A program made the translations under genes and the position numbers. Shown here in pieces: positions 1 through 11,157 of a stretch of 64,000 nt of DNA. Below the pieces are notes generated by a model that ran no database searches, was not told the DNA's origin, and was given only the letters and a program-made list of their open reading frames with translations. The stretch's first letter is position 1, and each line of letters begins with the position of its first letter. The stretch is from Undaria pinnatifida (Eukaryota > Sar > Phaeophyceae > Laminariales > Alariaceae): NCBI GenBank assembly GCA_012845835.1, contig JABAKD010000011.1, forward strand, positions 2,596,501-2,660,500. Direction: 5' to 3'.

Positions 1-542
1 TGGCGCCCGATGAAGAGAAGACACCGCAAGACGCACGGGAACTGTGTTTCAGGCAGCACCCGGAAGGTGGCAAGGACACACAAAATAAGTCGATAACGAC
101 GGACGAACAAAGGAAGTCGACAACAGCGAAAACAACCACTTCATCGACTTGAACGCCAAGAAAAGCAACAACAACTTCAATACTGGACAGAGAACAAAGC
201 CTGCCACCATAAGAAACAAGCAACCGCGAAGATGCGCGAACTGCGCGCTCGACACTGTGCGAAAAGATGCTGAACAAAAAGTACAAAAAACGGTCGTCGA
301 GTACGTGCACGAACGAAAGAAGGCGTTACGTACTGCGAAAATAAGAACTCACAAGATGTCTAAGATGGCGACATACATCCTGCGGCTCGAAAACAGCCCT
401 CCGAACACACTTGCGTGGACAACGTACAAGGAACGAATAGAATAGTTGTACACTAAGTACCAATATGCGCCAGACGCTCCCCCCCCCCAACAAAGTAAAC
501 GAACTCCAATCAGACCCGAGGCGGTATACCAGATATGCATTA
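1..542. other. Left-edge sequence, no gene recognised
   Basis: The stretch is A-rich on the plus strand. It holds a 98-codon open frame (149-445) with basic, low-complexity composition and no recognisable domain. No splice signals tie it to the downstream gene. A homopolymer of nine C lies just before the MITE that begins at 543. Confidence 0.4.
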
Positions 543-1302
543 GGCCATTTCTTATGCAGTCGGATTCCGCCAGTCGAAAACGGCCCTTTTCGACTGGACT
601 TTTTTTCAACTGGATTCTTCTGGTCCTTCTTATCGTCATTCGAGTCGATTTTATAGTTTTTGTGCTCTTCCTAGAGGCGGTCGGTGTGAGGGAGTACTGC
701 TGTACAGCAGTCGAAATCGGTTGGCAGCTCTGTGCTTCGCGCTTTCTCCGCGAGCAACGGCTCGGCGAACCCTCGTCCCAGCGAGTTGGTGGCTTTGGGC
801 TTAGCCGAAAGCCGCCAAAGCTACGTTCGTGGAGTTGCACTCAGCCGAGAGCCGCCAAAGCTACAGCAGCCGCAGCCGTTGTCGGCAGCATGGGATCGAG
901 ACCGCGCGCTGCTGCCGTCGTGTGATACACGCTGCTGGCGAGCAAAACTAGGAATGCGCCACGCTGACTTGCTGCGAGAAGCAACAGCTGGGATAGCCAA
1001 GCCAGCGTCAGCGCCTTGTATGATACTGCAGTGTGGTACTTGGTATGGGTGTGTGTTTGGTGGTGGGATGAGCGATGCGATCGGTTCAAAAAACACGTGT
1101 AAAACTTTTTCGACTGAGTTTTTCGAGTGGAGGATTCAGTCGAAAAAGTCGAGTTTTTCGACTGGACCCGCCAGTCGGAATTCTCAGCCGAAAAAAGTTG
1201 AGTCGAAAAAGCCCTTTTTCGACTGCGTAAGAAAGCCTGAGTGGGGCTTCAGTCGAAAAAGGCCGTTTTCGACTGACAAATCCGACTGCATAAGAAATGG
1301 CC
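543..1302. mobile_element. PIF/Harbinger-like MITE, 760 bp, TTA target duplication
   Basis: Both ends carry an almost perfect inverted repeat of about 55 bp that begins GGCCATTTCTTATGCAGTCG and continues through a TCGAAAACGGCC block (left arm 543-600, right arm 1245-1302). The ends are flanked by the trinucleotide TTA (540-542 and 1303-1305), the target duplication typical of PIF/Harbinger elements. The interior holds further small palindromes built from TTTTTCGACTG and no transposase frame, so it is read as a non-autonomous element. The superfamily assignment rests on the 3-bp TTA duplication and is an inference. Confidence 0.75.
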
Positions 1303-1317
1303 TTAACAATAACTTAC

Positions 1318-1722
1318 GCTGAGAGAGCAAGACGACGGGGACTCTTTCCCTGCCACGACCGATAGCGGTATTAAACAGCAATACCGCACAGCCTTCTGCG
1401 CGTTGAAACATACGTGTAGCAGTTACAAACCGGCCATTTATATGGATAGCGGGTTGTCGTTCGATGCTCTTCGGAAGTGTATGGGTGGGAGGATTTGGCC
1501 CTTGCGGTTGGAAGTGGCAAGGTTAGGGGTGGGAAAGGGTAGTGTTTTGGGGGAGGGGGTGAGGCGGACAGGGTCACAGAGAGAGCAAGACGGCGGGGAC
1601 GCTTTCCCTGACACGACCGATACCAGTATTAGGCAGCAATACCGCACAGCCTTCTGCGCGTTGAAACATACGCGTAGCAGTTACAAACCAGCCATTAATA
1701 TGGACAGCGGATTGTCGATCGA
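1318..1722 (+). repeat. Tandem duplication, ~140-bp unit, two copies
   Basis: The block starting at about 1321 (GAGAGAGCAAGACG..., then CAGCAATACCGCACAGCC and CTTCTGCGCGTTGAAACATA) recurs at about 1578-1720 with roughly 90% identity. The two copies are about 257 bp apart, with a G-rich spacer between them. It sits just upstream of the D27-like gene and immediately after the MITE. No coding role is evident. Confidence 0.7.
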
Positions 1723-1803
1723 CACCTTTTTGTGTGAACCTCTTTCACCTACGCGTGTCAACATGCTATCTGTCGGAGAATTGGCGTACTATGTGCCACG
1801 CCC

Positions 1804-4800
1804 ATGCCCCCTCCTCTCTCCCGAACGAGTTGGCAGGTAATCAGGGGACGAGCTGGACCGGCGGACTCAACTCCCGTCTACGACGACACGGGACTGTTAG
1901 ATCGCATCTTGCTGGGCCTTTTTAGGAGCAAGCTTGCGGATGAGGTCGGGGGCGATACGTTCGAGCCGGGGTACGACGGGCTGATGCAGATGATCCGCGT
2001 GCTGAACGAGAAATTTCCGTCGAAAAGACAGACGCAGGAGGCTTCCAGGTGCGGCGGCACCAGTTGCAAGAAAACATTTTTCTGGAGATACAGTGTTACG
2101 ACTGAAATGCAGCGCCAATGATATGCGTTCGCATGCGGTTCCCTATCGGCGACGTACAAGAAGAGCGTTTTGCGAGAGATACCGCTCTGTTCGGAAGGGG
2201 AGAACCGCTTTATATTGGTGTTAATAACAAACCGGTACCTATGCTTCGTGAAAGCCTGGTGTATACTTGTGTAAGTTTAATGCAGTGCCAATGGTATGCG
2301 TTGTTGCTGTTCACCGGTGTCCTGCTTATTTAAGTCCGTGGCCAATTGATGCCATCTACACGCTGTTTGACGGAAGTACATGCGTGGAGCTGCATGATGC
2401 GTCGTACATGATACTCGTATCTATGTGGTTTGTGCTCAGAATTACCCGCTCGCTGCTCGTAGTGGCGTACGTAACCTTTTCCCGCTGCAAGTATGATCAG
2501 GGTAAATTTAAAGTTTTTTATCCTCTTAACGCGGGTGCAGTATTCGGATCTTGCTCTATATTAGAGCGATGCGCGCCCTACGTACGCCCTCCGATCCTTA
2601 CCCCACGCTTGCCTCTCCCACCTCCGTTATTTGCCGCAGACGAGTGCTGAAGTCTCTCTTCCCCTCGTGGCTTCCTGCACGCTTCGCGGTCATGTTCTCG
2701 AAGCCGTTTCCCGCGTTTTCGTCGCGCATGAACGCCTGGGTCACGCTCATCGCGTCTCAGTGGTTGATGGGGCCGTCGCAGCTCAACGACGTCGAGGTAA
2801 AAACCCCCCAAAAAAGCATGCACGAAAAAAGGAACAAAAGCCACAACAACCAAAGAAAAGTACAACGAGCAGTTGTTGTAGTTGTTGGTGCTTTCAAATT
2901 ACATCATGGCCATAATCTGATAGCTTGTGGTCACAAGTCAAGGGAGGCTCCATAGTAAGTTGCCGTGACTGGCAGTGTCAGTTATGTCGGCATTCACTCG
3001 TATTCTGCCGGTCGGAGGTGTAAACGTTAACAGCCCTTTTTTACATTTCCATACCTAGTACTTGTATATCACAAGTATCTGTGTCCACCCGTATTTGGGG
3101 ATAGACTGCTCGAACTCACAGTGGGAAGAGTTGGATTGTTTTGTTTGCAAGAACACGAGAGTTAAAAGGAGGTGTCCCGCGGCGGCAGCGATGCCAACAA
3201 AATAGACAGCGAGCACTACAGGCTACGCAGCATCGCTGTTTTCCGTGGGGAAGGCCATGGAAAACAGGGACGGGGCGTTCCTGCTTCTGATGCTCTCGGT
3301 CCGGAATCGGAAGCGCACTCTCGCGGAGGCGAACGCCTCGTGACCGTGGAAGGCAAGGGGTACCCCTAAAATGTACAACACCTTGTGAACAAATCCGTGC
3401 AACACCTTTTGGTTAATATCTGTCTTGAACGCCGACCCAGACCCAACCCGACCCAACCTAACCCCAACCCTTCGGGGGGCTGCAGGTCGCAGGGGCGGTT
3501 GCGCGGCTCCGCCGCGTGTTTAGCTGTCGTTTTCCCAAAATCCGCGGGCGGCCGACATGGCAGCCTTAGCCAACCAGACAGAGGTGTTGCATGACTAACT
3601 GTTACTGCTTTAATAAGGTAGATCAAACCGGTACCCTACTATTGATACTACCTAATAAAGCATCACTTAATGAGAGGCTATTAGTACATCAAAGTGTGCA
3701 GATAATTATTGGTATGTTAATTGGTTATTTTTTTACATAATTGGTAACATGATACAATGTCATCTTATATTAAGTTTTTGATTTATGAAACTTACTAAGG
3801 ACGGGCGATCGATATAGTCCGCAGCTTGCTAAGATGAGTATCGACCCTAAATTCGTCGCACTCACGGCTGACGTCGTTAGAACATATTTATAAAATGTGC
3901 AAGCGTGTTGTACATGGGACTTCTCGATGACAAGGTTCTCCTGCTTGACCCGCGAGGCGTTTTTTCTCTTCTTTCTCGGCAGATTGATGACGGGTCTGTC
4001 GGCGTCGGTCACGGGCTGCTAGTGGAGCGCTGCAGATTTCTCGAGGCGGCAGGGTGCGCGTCCATCTGCATGAACACGTGCAAGGCGAGTAATTAGAAGT
4101 TCTTTCGTCATGAATATGAATGCGTCTTACCTTTTTACCCCCCCCCTCCAACCGCTCTTAGCTTTCAACTTGTGTTGCACGCTGGTGTTTTCCTTGCGGA
4201 CACGTGGAAGGCGAACAGTTACTTTGCTAATATGAGCTCTCTTTGCGCCCCCCCCCCTCAACTGCTCTGCGCTGTCAATTTGTGTTGCAGAATCTCGTTT
4301 TTGTTCTTAAAGTGCGTCCCTTCCCCGCGTGCCGCCCGGCCATTCGTCGCCCGGCACGTTGGAAACGTTGTTGCTTTTTTCTCCGCACAGGGGACGTAAG
4401 ATTTATTTCGAGGGCGCTACCAAGTATCGAGCGTATTTTGCAACTGTTGAAGCTCTTCATTTACCCATGTGAACCCGTGTATATGTTTGTTTCTTCTTGG
4501 TTTTCCGCTTTCGCCGTTCAGGTTCCTACGGAAGAATTCTTCGCGAAAGATATGGGGCTTGCGTTGGAGATGACTCCGAATTACGAAGACTTCAGTTGTC
4601 AGGTGCCCGTAAATGTTGTTCGATACTTTCGTTGATGAATACTCGTTGTACAGCGGCAGTCGCCGTCACGGGAAGGCCCTTTTGCTGTTTATCTCGTACC
4701 AGGTACTATGTGTACCGGTGGTTATCACTCAAACCCGCTCTCAGAATATAAAATCGCGTAGTGCTTTGCCCACCACGCCCACGGCATCGCACTCGTTTTG

Positions 4801-5240
4801 TGAATTGTGCGGCGTACGCGTGACCAGCGTAAGCCTGGCGCCACGTGGGACTCCGCGAAGAAAAAGTGCTCGTTGCAAAAAAGTGATTATGTTAAGAGAG
4901 AAAAAGAGCTTCATTTCAGAAAAAAAAAAAAGTGCAGAAAAAGTATTCCTTCAGAAAAGAAAAGAGTGGTTATTGTGTTATTGTGCAGCCTCTCCCCCCC
5001 CCCCCCCGTTGCGCTCTTTGTTTTATAACGCACCGTAACTCAACTACGTGTTGTCACCCGGATTGTGCCTTGTATGCCGTCGCTGTACCTCAGTTTTCGT
5101 TCAACAAGAGCCCGCTGGCAAGAGATATCGACGAGGTGTTCCGGGTTGCCTGCTTCGAGCAGTGTCCATCTCGCGGGTCTCTTCGGAAGGAATCAAAAGC
5201 CTCCCGATGTCACCAGATTGATATCGATGAGAGTTCGTAA
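1804..5240 (+). CDS. Beta-carotene isomerase D27-like (DUF4033) protein, 5 exons
   Basis: Exons are 1804(?)-2048, 2640-2796, 3983-4084, 4522-4602 and 5094-5240, about 243 aa, with phases matching at all four junctions. Family signatures appear in order: GYDGLMQMIRVLNEKF, LKSLFPSWLP, MNAWVTL..QWLMGP..LNDVE, the Cys cluster CRFLEAAGCASICMNTCK, then PTEEFFAKDMGLALEM, NYEDFSCQ and the C-terminal ACFEQCP. This matches the D27/DUF4033 family. Plant D27 is a plastid iron protein that isomerises all-trans to 9-cis beta-carotene; algal paralogs are largely uncharacterised. The start is uncertain. The frame is open from 1738, ATG 1804 lacks an evident plastid presequence, and an upstream leader exon is likely. 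Intron 3 uses a GC donor (AAG|GCGAGT). The intron also holds a copy of the exon-3 edge. Family assignment is strong; the enzymatic role is inferred. Confidence 0.88.
2049..2639 (+). other. D27-like gene intron 1
   Basis: The intron runs from AG|GTGCGG to TTTGCCGCAG|A. A short internal duplication (GCAGTGCCAATGGTATGCGTT near 2280 and a similar GCAGCGCCAATGATATGCGTT near 2108) is the only structure seen. The flanking codons join as ...QEAS-RRVLKSL, as expected for the family. Confidence 0.7.
2797..3982 (+). other. D27-like gene intron 2
   Basis: The intron joins ...LNDVE to IDDGSVGVGHG without changing phase. It contains a TCTGGTC-rich part, an imperfect stem formed by CAGCGATGC (3187) and GCATCGCTG (3229), and a copy of the dispersed micro-ORF repeat (3802-3897). 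No additional exon is needed to satisfy the family alignment. Confidence 0.65.
3802..3897 (+). repeat. Dispersed micro-ORF repeat, copy 1
   Basis: This copy holds the block GCAGCTTGCTAAGATGAG followed by a 19-codon open frame (ATG at 3834, stop TAA at 3891-3893) reading MSIDPKFVALTADVVRTYL. The same frame recurs in at least ten other places in the window. It lies inside intron 2 of the D27-like gene. Confidence 0.75.
4076..4300 (+). repeat. Tandem duplication including the D27-like exon-3 edge
   Basis: The exon-3 end with its donor (ACACGTGCAAG|GCGAGTAATTA, 4075-4095) is echoed about 120 bp downstream as ACACGTGGAAG|GCGAACAGTTA (4199-4220). Both are followed by the same C-run and by CTTTCAACTTGTGTTGCA-like sequence (about 4162-4180 and 4275-4290). 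The second unit has lost the coding Cys residues, so it is read as a decayed duplicate of an exon edge plus flanking intron. Confidence 0.7.
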
Positions 5241-7200
5241 AGGCTAGAGGCATGGGCGGGCGGGTAACCCGGAGAAATGATGTCTTGATGTTTTCGGCGG
5301 GAACGAGTGTACAGGAGAAGGGTGTTCTTGCCTGTAGCCTCTGGCGCCACTCGTGCTATGTGATAGAGAAAACGTGTTCGGAAAATAGCTGCATGCGATT
5401 AGGCAATATGAGACAGGGGAGAAACTGTGTTTACGTAATTATTGCGTTGGTTTTCTCTGGTTGTGCTTGATCGATCACACGTGGGTATTGTTGGTTTAAT
5501 AGATTGTTCTCGCCTTGCCATGATGTGTTTGCCTGAAGAGGCGGTGGGCTCCTTATTTCGAGAGGAAGTAACGCCTTCCTGACAGACAGAGGGGGTACGG
5601 GGTTACCAAAACACATTGGCGATGTAAAATCGCGGCTGAAACCGCTGCAGGTGGATGAGTTAGAGGAGATTGGGTGAGGCGATTATTGTGTTTTGGGTGT
5701 AGAGGTCGAGGATAATGCCTATCTACACTTTTGGGTATCTCCTGACAGAAGGGGCGACGGGTCCTCTCACAGAGAGGCAGTATCACCTTCCTAACAAATA
5801 GAGGAGACTCGGAGATACCAGAGCACATTTGTGACGTAACATCGCTGCTAAAATCTCTGCATGAAGACTGCCTATCCATATAGTTTGTCTGGATATCTGT
5901 GGCGCGCTATGTACCGGCATATATTGCCAGAGCAATGAGTACTTGTCAGCAGCCATTGGTGGAACCCGTATGGCCGCGTGGGAAACAAATTGGGCATCGT
6001 ATGAATTATACAAGCATTTAAAGATCTTTTTTTTTGTTGGTAGTTAGTGACGTATGAGCATATCAGCAGGGTGGCATTGTACAGCTTATCCTTGCGGAAC
6101 GGTAGGTCACATCATGTATTACACCAATGGAAATGCTTCATCTATTAATAGGGAACAGTGTGCGATGTACCAATCGCTGCGTCTCTAGAGCGCTATTGCG
6201 ATTGTGCTCGTAGGGCATTTACAACATGGTCGTTCACCATCGCTTTGCGCACGCTTGTATACGCCAGGCCCTCTGAGGGAGTGATCCATGTTTCTGTATA
6301 TCGCTGTTTCGAGGCAAATCTGTTTATTCAGGGCCAGTAAATCGATATGACGACTAACGGCACTCTTGCCCCTCCGTCAAGGAACTCCACGCACTAAAAA
6401 TAGTACAAGACGTCTACGGAGGCCTTGACGGACCTAAACTAGACCGTCAACTGACATACTCAATGGCTGCTAGTAGAGTACGTCACGGGTGGACATACCC
6501 CCCTCCTCCTGGTCACAAGTTTAAGGTCGAGTCGGTCCTGTGTCGGTTGTTAGCTTGACAACGTGCCCTCGGCGTTAGTATGACGGTATGCGTCTCGACG
6601 TTGACGTTGTGGCCACGGATGGGGGGGCGTACTCATGTGTTATCTGCCTTCTTAGTCATTTGACCGTTGATCACGGATCCCTGTCGAGACGGGTCAGGGG
6701 GGGTATGGAATGTCGTGTACTTGTAGTAGGGCGTCCCCGCGGGGACGCAGGAGTTGACGGCACTGGGTAGCTGTGTCTTCTCATGGTTCATTGTGTGTGT
6801 TATTTATTCATGTCCACGTTGGCTCATCGCTGCTTAGACACAACAAGCAGGCAATACTTTACCATAGTGCGCAGTAACAACGAGAGGAAGGCGACAGTGC
6901 GTGGAGCACGTACGTGTCACCAATATTCTCGCCCTCCTTTGATAGCCTTTGACGTACCAGGTAACATACTCTATAAACCCATTACACGATTAAGTGTGAC
7001 ATCTGCTATGACCGAGTTTCACTCCAACCATGAACTATGACAATCAAATCTATTATTAATACTTTACCAATCAACGTATTTAGAGCACTCTTCAACCTGC
7101 TATTAATACAAGAGTGAACAAGCTCGTTATTTCATCATGTTTGTTTATGGTTTTTGACATTCACGCTACATTGGTTGTCAGATGGCAAATTAAATAATAA
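5241..7200. repeat. Intergenic region with diverged duplications
   Basis: No gene is supported. A unit at about 5535-5652 (AGAGGAAGTAACGCCTTCCT, then ACCAAAACACATT, then ATCGC.GCTGAAA) is repeated in diverged form at about 5755-5862. Near 6627-6700 is TTAGTCATTTGACCRTTGA followed by ACGATCCC-TCGAGACGG-like sequence that recurs at 49194-49265. The remaining sequence is unique by eye. Confidence 0.55.
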
Positions 7201-7201
7201 C

Positions 7202-7556
<355 letters not shown>

Positions 7557-7734
7557 GCTAACATATTTTTCACGTCAGTCGCACCCCCGACATTATTTTT
7601 TAAGATGTTTCGAAGGGCCTCGCGCTCGGCATTTATTTTGCAAAACACCTCGTTCATGCTTCTTGTTGCTGAAATTGGTAATATCCTGATCCAACTGTTC
7701 AGACCCGGTATGTTGTATCATACAATATTGTCAC

Positions 7735-7866
7735 CGACCTATATCCTTAATAAGGACACACAACCCGTAATACGCGCGATCGGAGTATCACACACAGCTT
7801 GCAAAGATGAGTTTCGACAAAATATTCGATCTCACAGCTGGTGGAGTGTATTTCATTTTTTATAAT
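7735..7866 (+). repeat. Dispersed micro-ORF repeat, 3' part, copy 2
   Basis: It begins at CCGACCTATATCCTTAATAA and passes through CGCGCGATCGGAGTATCACA and AGCTTGCAAAGATGAG to a frame starting at ATG 7807 that reads MSFDKIFDLTAGGVYFIFY. This is the 'FDKIFDLTAGV' subtype, also seen at 10.2, 10.6 and 43.7 kb. Confidence 0.75.
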
Positions 7867-8204
7867 ATTATAATGTGGAGTGAGAAGCGGTAGTAAAAAT
7901 CAAGTGCGCTGCTCGATAACCTGTTCCTGGCCGTCGGTATACTGAACAATCTTCGGGCCGCGTCTTCTCTGTATCAGGTGTGTGCGGAATTTTATTTGTC
8001 GTTTTCAGGCAAGCGGTTGCGCTGACATATACTACCTGGCTTGATGTAAAGGAAAGGAACATCACTCAGCGATCATCTACTATACGCTAGGGCATGTTTT
8101 CATGAGCACCACTTACTACAAGAGCACCAGACATGGACGCGACATCTACAGGACCACAACATCTTCGGCGACAGTGGGGAGAAAACAGGGCGTATAATCG
8201 TACA

Positions 8205-8830
8205 CTACTAGTTAATAACAATGTGAAAAAGAAGAACAGGCAGTTATGTTAACACTGCGGTAGACCACACTACCAACCTATTACGCAGGGTATTTCGTGC
8301 CGTTTGCACGATCGCCTGACAACCTCTACCAAACGCAGTAGTACATGCTAACAAGTAAAGTCACCCTCGCGTTCAATAGTGGTGACATGCATGCCCACGT
8401 TACCTCGCTTGGTGTATTTGTAAGATGTACCTCTGTCTTAGAGTTGGCGACCTCAGAGCCCCACATCGGCACGGCAAAAATCATAGGCGTAAAAACGTAT
8501 ATGTGAGACAATAATAATGTGAAAAGGAGGTAAGACAGATATATATATGTTGAAATTGCGGTAAACCGCACTACCAACTTATCACGTAAGGTGTTCCGTA
8601 CATACCGTCTGCATGATCGCCTCCCAACCTATGCCAAGCGAAGTGTGACTAACGAAGTAACGTAATTGAGCGCGTGTACACTAAGCGTTCCTATCAAAAC
8701 ACTAACGATTCGCATTTATTTCTCCCTTTCGTTCTCAATGGCGGTGACATTGCATGATGACCACATCACCTCGCCTGTTGTATTTGGCAATATGTATCTC
8801 TTTCTTATAATTAGCGATGTCAGAAAATAA
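8205..8830 (+). repeat. Diverged tandem duplication, ~300-bp unit
   Basis: Unit 1 (about 8217-8475) and unit 2 (about 8515-8830) share AATGTGAAAA, the block TGCGGTAGACCRCACTACCAAC, the motif GCAYGATCGCCT, then GCGGTGACATGCATG-like and CCTCGCYTGKTGTATTTG segments. Similarity is patchy, with indels. No reading frame is conserved between units. Confidence 0.6.
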
Positions 8831-8974
8831 TGGTATCTACATGATTGTACCTATCGATTGAAATATTAAATATTCTATCTTTCGTTCCATGTACAATAAC
8901 AAATTGTGAAGCTTTTAACACGTTGTTTACTACACGTAAGAACTGGGTTGCATACTGCATGTAACATCAAACCT

Positions 8975-9770
8975 TCTAGAATAATAAACATTACCAGGCG
9001 GGTGATATAAAGGGGTGTCTTCTTGCTGTAACCGTCACATTCGTCCCCTTTAAGGGTTTATAGTTTCCGCACACATATTGAAATGCCCCCGCCCCGCCCC
9101 CCCGCCCCCCGATCCCTCTTGTTCGAACGCCCCACCTGAAATCAAAATCTACCAGATTAGTAAGCACTACCAGCCAGCTGATATCATATCATTATCCATC
9201 TAGCCATCCATGCCGTAGCTCCAACTCATCTCCGCCCTCCGCCCCCCCCACCCCTTTTGTTCCCCGCCCAGTTCGTTCAAACGCCCCACTTACAATCGAA
9301 ATCAGCCAGAGTAATAAACACGTCTAAGCAATTGATATAACGTCGTTATCTTTCTAGCCATGCATGACGTAGCTTTCATTCATCCCCCCTCCCCCCCTTC
9401 AACGCCCCCTCCTTCCCCACACCCCGCACGATCGCCTAGACCCAGCACCGCGCGTATAGCAAGCCCCTACATATATGATTAATACGCGCGATCGGAGAAT
9501 CACACACAATGTTGCGAAGATCAGTGTCGACCAAATCCTTGATCTAATAGCTGGAATGTATTTTAATATTATATGTGACCTAAACCTCTTGAAAACCCTT
9601 CCCCCCCCCCCCCCCCCCCCCTTATTTATTTATTTTTCCTCGCTTTCTCTTGCTTAAACGACCCACCTACTATCGAAATCCGCCAGAGTAATAAACACTT
9701 CCACGCCCTGGATATCGCCTCGTTATCGTTTTAGAGCCGTCCATGCCGCTGCTGCAATTCCCACCCACCC
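8975..9770 (+). repeat. C-rich degenerate tandem array, 3-4 units
   Basis: Units at roughly 8975-9120, 9121-9270, 9271-9395 and 9640-9770 share GAACGCCCCACCT, CAGAGTAATAAACAC, a GATATCRTATC/CGTTATC segment, TCTAGCCATCCATGCCGTAGCT and long C tracts. A partial micro-ORF repeat copy (9474-9590, initiator changed to ATC) is embedded. Confidence 0.55.
9474..9590 (+). repeat. Dispersed micro-ORF repeat, diverged copy 3
   Basis: The block GCGCGATCGGAGAATCACAC is followed by a frame reading KISVDQILDLIAGMYFNII. The usual initiator ATG is ATC here, yet the frame after it stays open and conserved in sense. Confidence 0.65.
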
Positions 9771-10017
9771 CCACCCCCAACGCCCCCTCCTTCCCCACCA
9801 CCCGCACCATCGCCTAGGCCTAGCACCACGCGTATAGCAAACCCCTAAATCGATGCGACCTAAAGCCCTCCCCCCCCGCTCCCCGCCCCCCACCGGCACA
9901 TTTCCCTCCCCCTCCCCACAAGAAGGATTTATAGTTTCCACGCACAAATTGAGCTGCCCCACCCGTCCCCTCCCCCCCCTCCCCCCCCTCCCGCCCCCCT
10001 TTTGATCACAATCAGGC

Positions 10018-10345
10018 CCCCACGTCCTTAAAAACTCCGCCCTCCCCTCACCGGTTATTCGACTTACAATATTCACTTGATAAACTGATGCATTTCCTTC
10101 CACAGCTGTCAGATGTTGTCCCCCTCAGAAACGGGTTTTATAGTTTCCGCGCACAGACTGCCTAACATCACCCTGTTGACCCTGATAGCTACACTGTAGT
10201 TGTAAGGGGAGTCGCCGACCTATATCCTTAATGAGGACACACAACCCGTATTACGCCCGATCGGAGTATCACGCACCGCTTGCAAAGATGACTTTCGACA
10301 AAATATTCGATCTCACAGCTGGAGTGTATTTTAATTTTTATAACA
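10018..10345 (+). repeat. Dispersed ~325-bp repeat with micro-ORF, copy 4 (full length)
   Basis: It matches 43483-43805 over its whole length: CACGTCCTT.AAAACTCCGC at the left, AACGGGTTTTATAGTTTCCG and CATCACCCTGTTGA in the middle, then the common 3' block with ATG at 10288 (MTFDKIFDLTAGVYFNFY). A neighbouring copy lies at 10395-10745. No terminal inverted repeats or Pol III boxes were seen, so the class is unknown. Confidence 0.75.
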
Positions 10346-10394
10346 ATAAGACCGTCCAATCCCCCCCCCCACACCCCCTGACCCCCCCCACACC

Positions 10395-10745
10395 CCCTTC
10401 GAACACTCCGCCCTCTCCTCACTGACTGGTCGTACGACTTATAGGATACACTTGACAAACTGATGCATTTCCTTCCACCACCACAGCTGCCATATTTTGT
10501 CCCCCTCAAAAACGGGTTTTATAGTTTCCGCGCACAGACTGACTAACATCACCCTGTGCTGACCCTTGGGTACAAGCTAAACTAACTGTAGTTACAAGGG
10601 GACTTGCCGACCTATCTATATCCTTAATTTAATGAGGACACATAATAACCAGTAATACGCGCGATCGGAGTATCACACTCAGCTTGCAAAGATGAGTTTC
10701 GACAAAATCTTCAATCTCACAGCTGGAGTGTATTTATATTTTTAT
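10395..10745 (+). repeat. Dispersed ~325-bp repeat with micro-ORF, copy 5
   Basis: It is adjacent to copy 4 in direct orientation with the same internal blocks. The frame starts at ATG 10692 (MSFDKIFNLTAGVYLYFY). The two copies probably arose by local duplication. Confidence 0.75.
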
Positions 10746-11157
10746 AATAATACGATCGTCCAACAACAACTAACTGTAACAGCAGCAGCATACCTGGGAA
10801 CAGCACGCCGACGCATATCGATGGCGCTGAAATTGTCGCTGCATTACCTATCTACGAGTACTTCGTAGATTTAGATATTTGGAAACAAATGGCTATACGA
10901 CGTCGCAGCGTCAAGTGAGAGAACGCCGAACGAGGCACAAGGCAATACCATTTCTCTTCCGCCGATAGGGCCTGCCCCTGGTATCAGCGCTCAAAGACCT
11001 CCAAATGGTCCACCTAGATAGACTTGAACTTTACTGAGCGCTGAAGCCCCTGATTCCCCATTCAAAATGCCGCAGAAAAATATGGAAACCTAGCCACTGC
11101 CTGTTCCAGCCGGAAGCAGCAAAAGTTGTAGTGAATTCGGCACCTTCGTTGTAGAGG

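Noticed and set aside
1-20. TGGCGCCCGATGAAG at the window start resembles a retroelement primer-binding site
   Set aside because: No LTR end, polypurine tract or gag/pol frame is visible downstream, and the left flank is outside the window.
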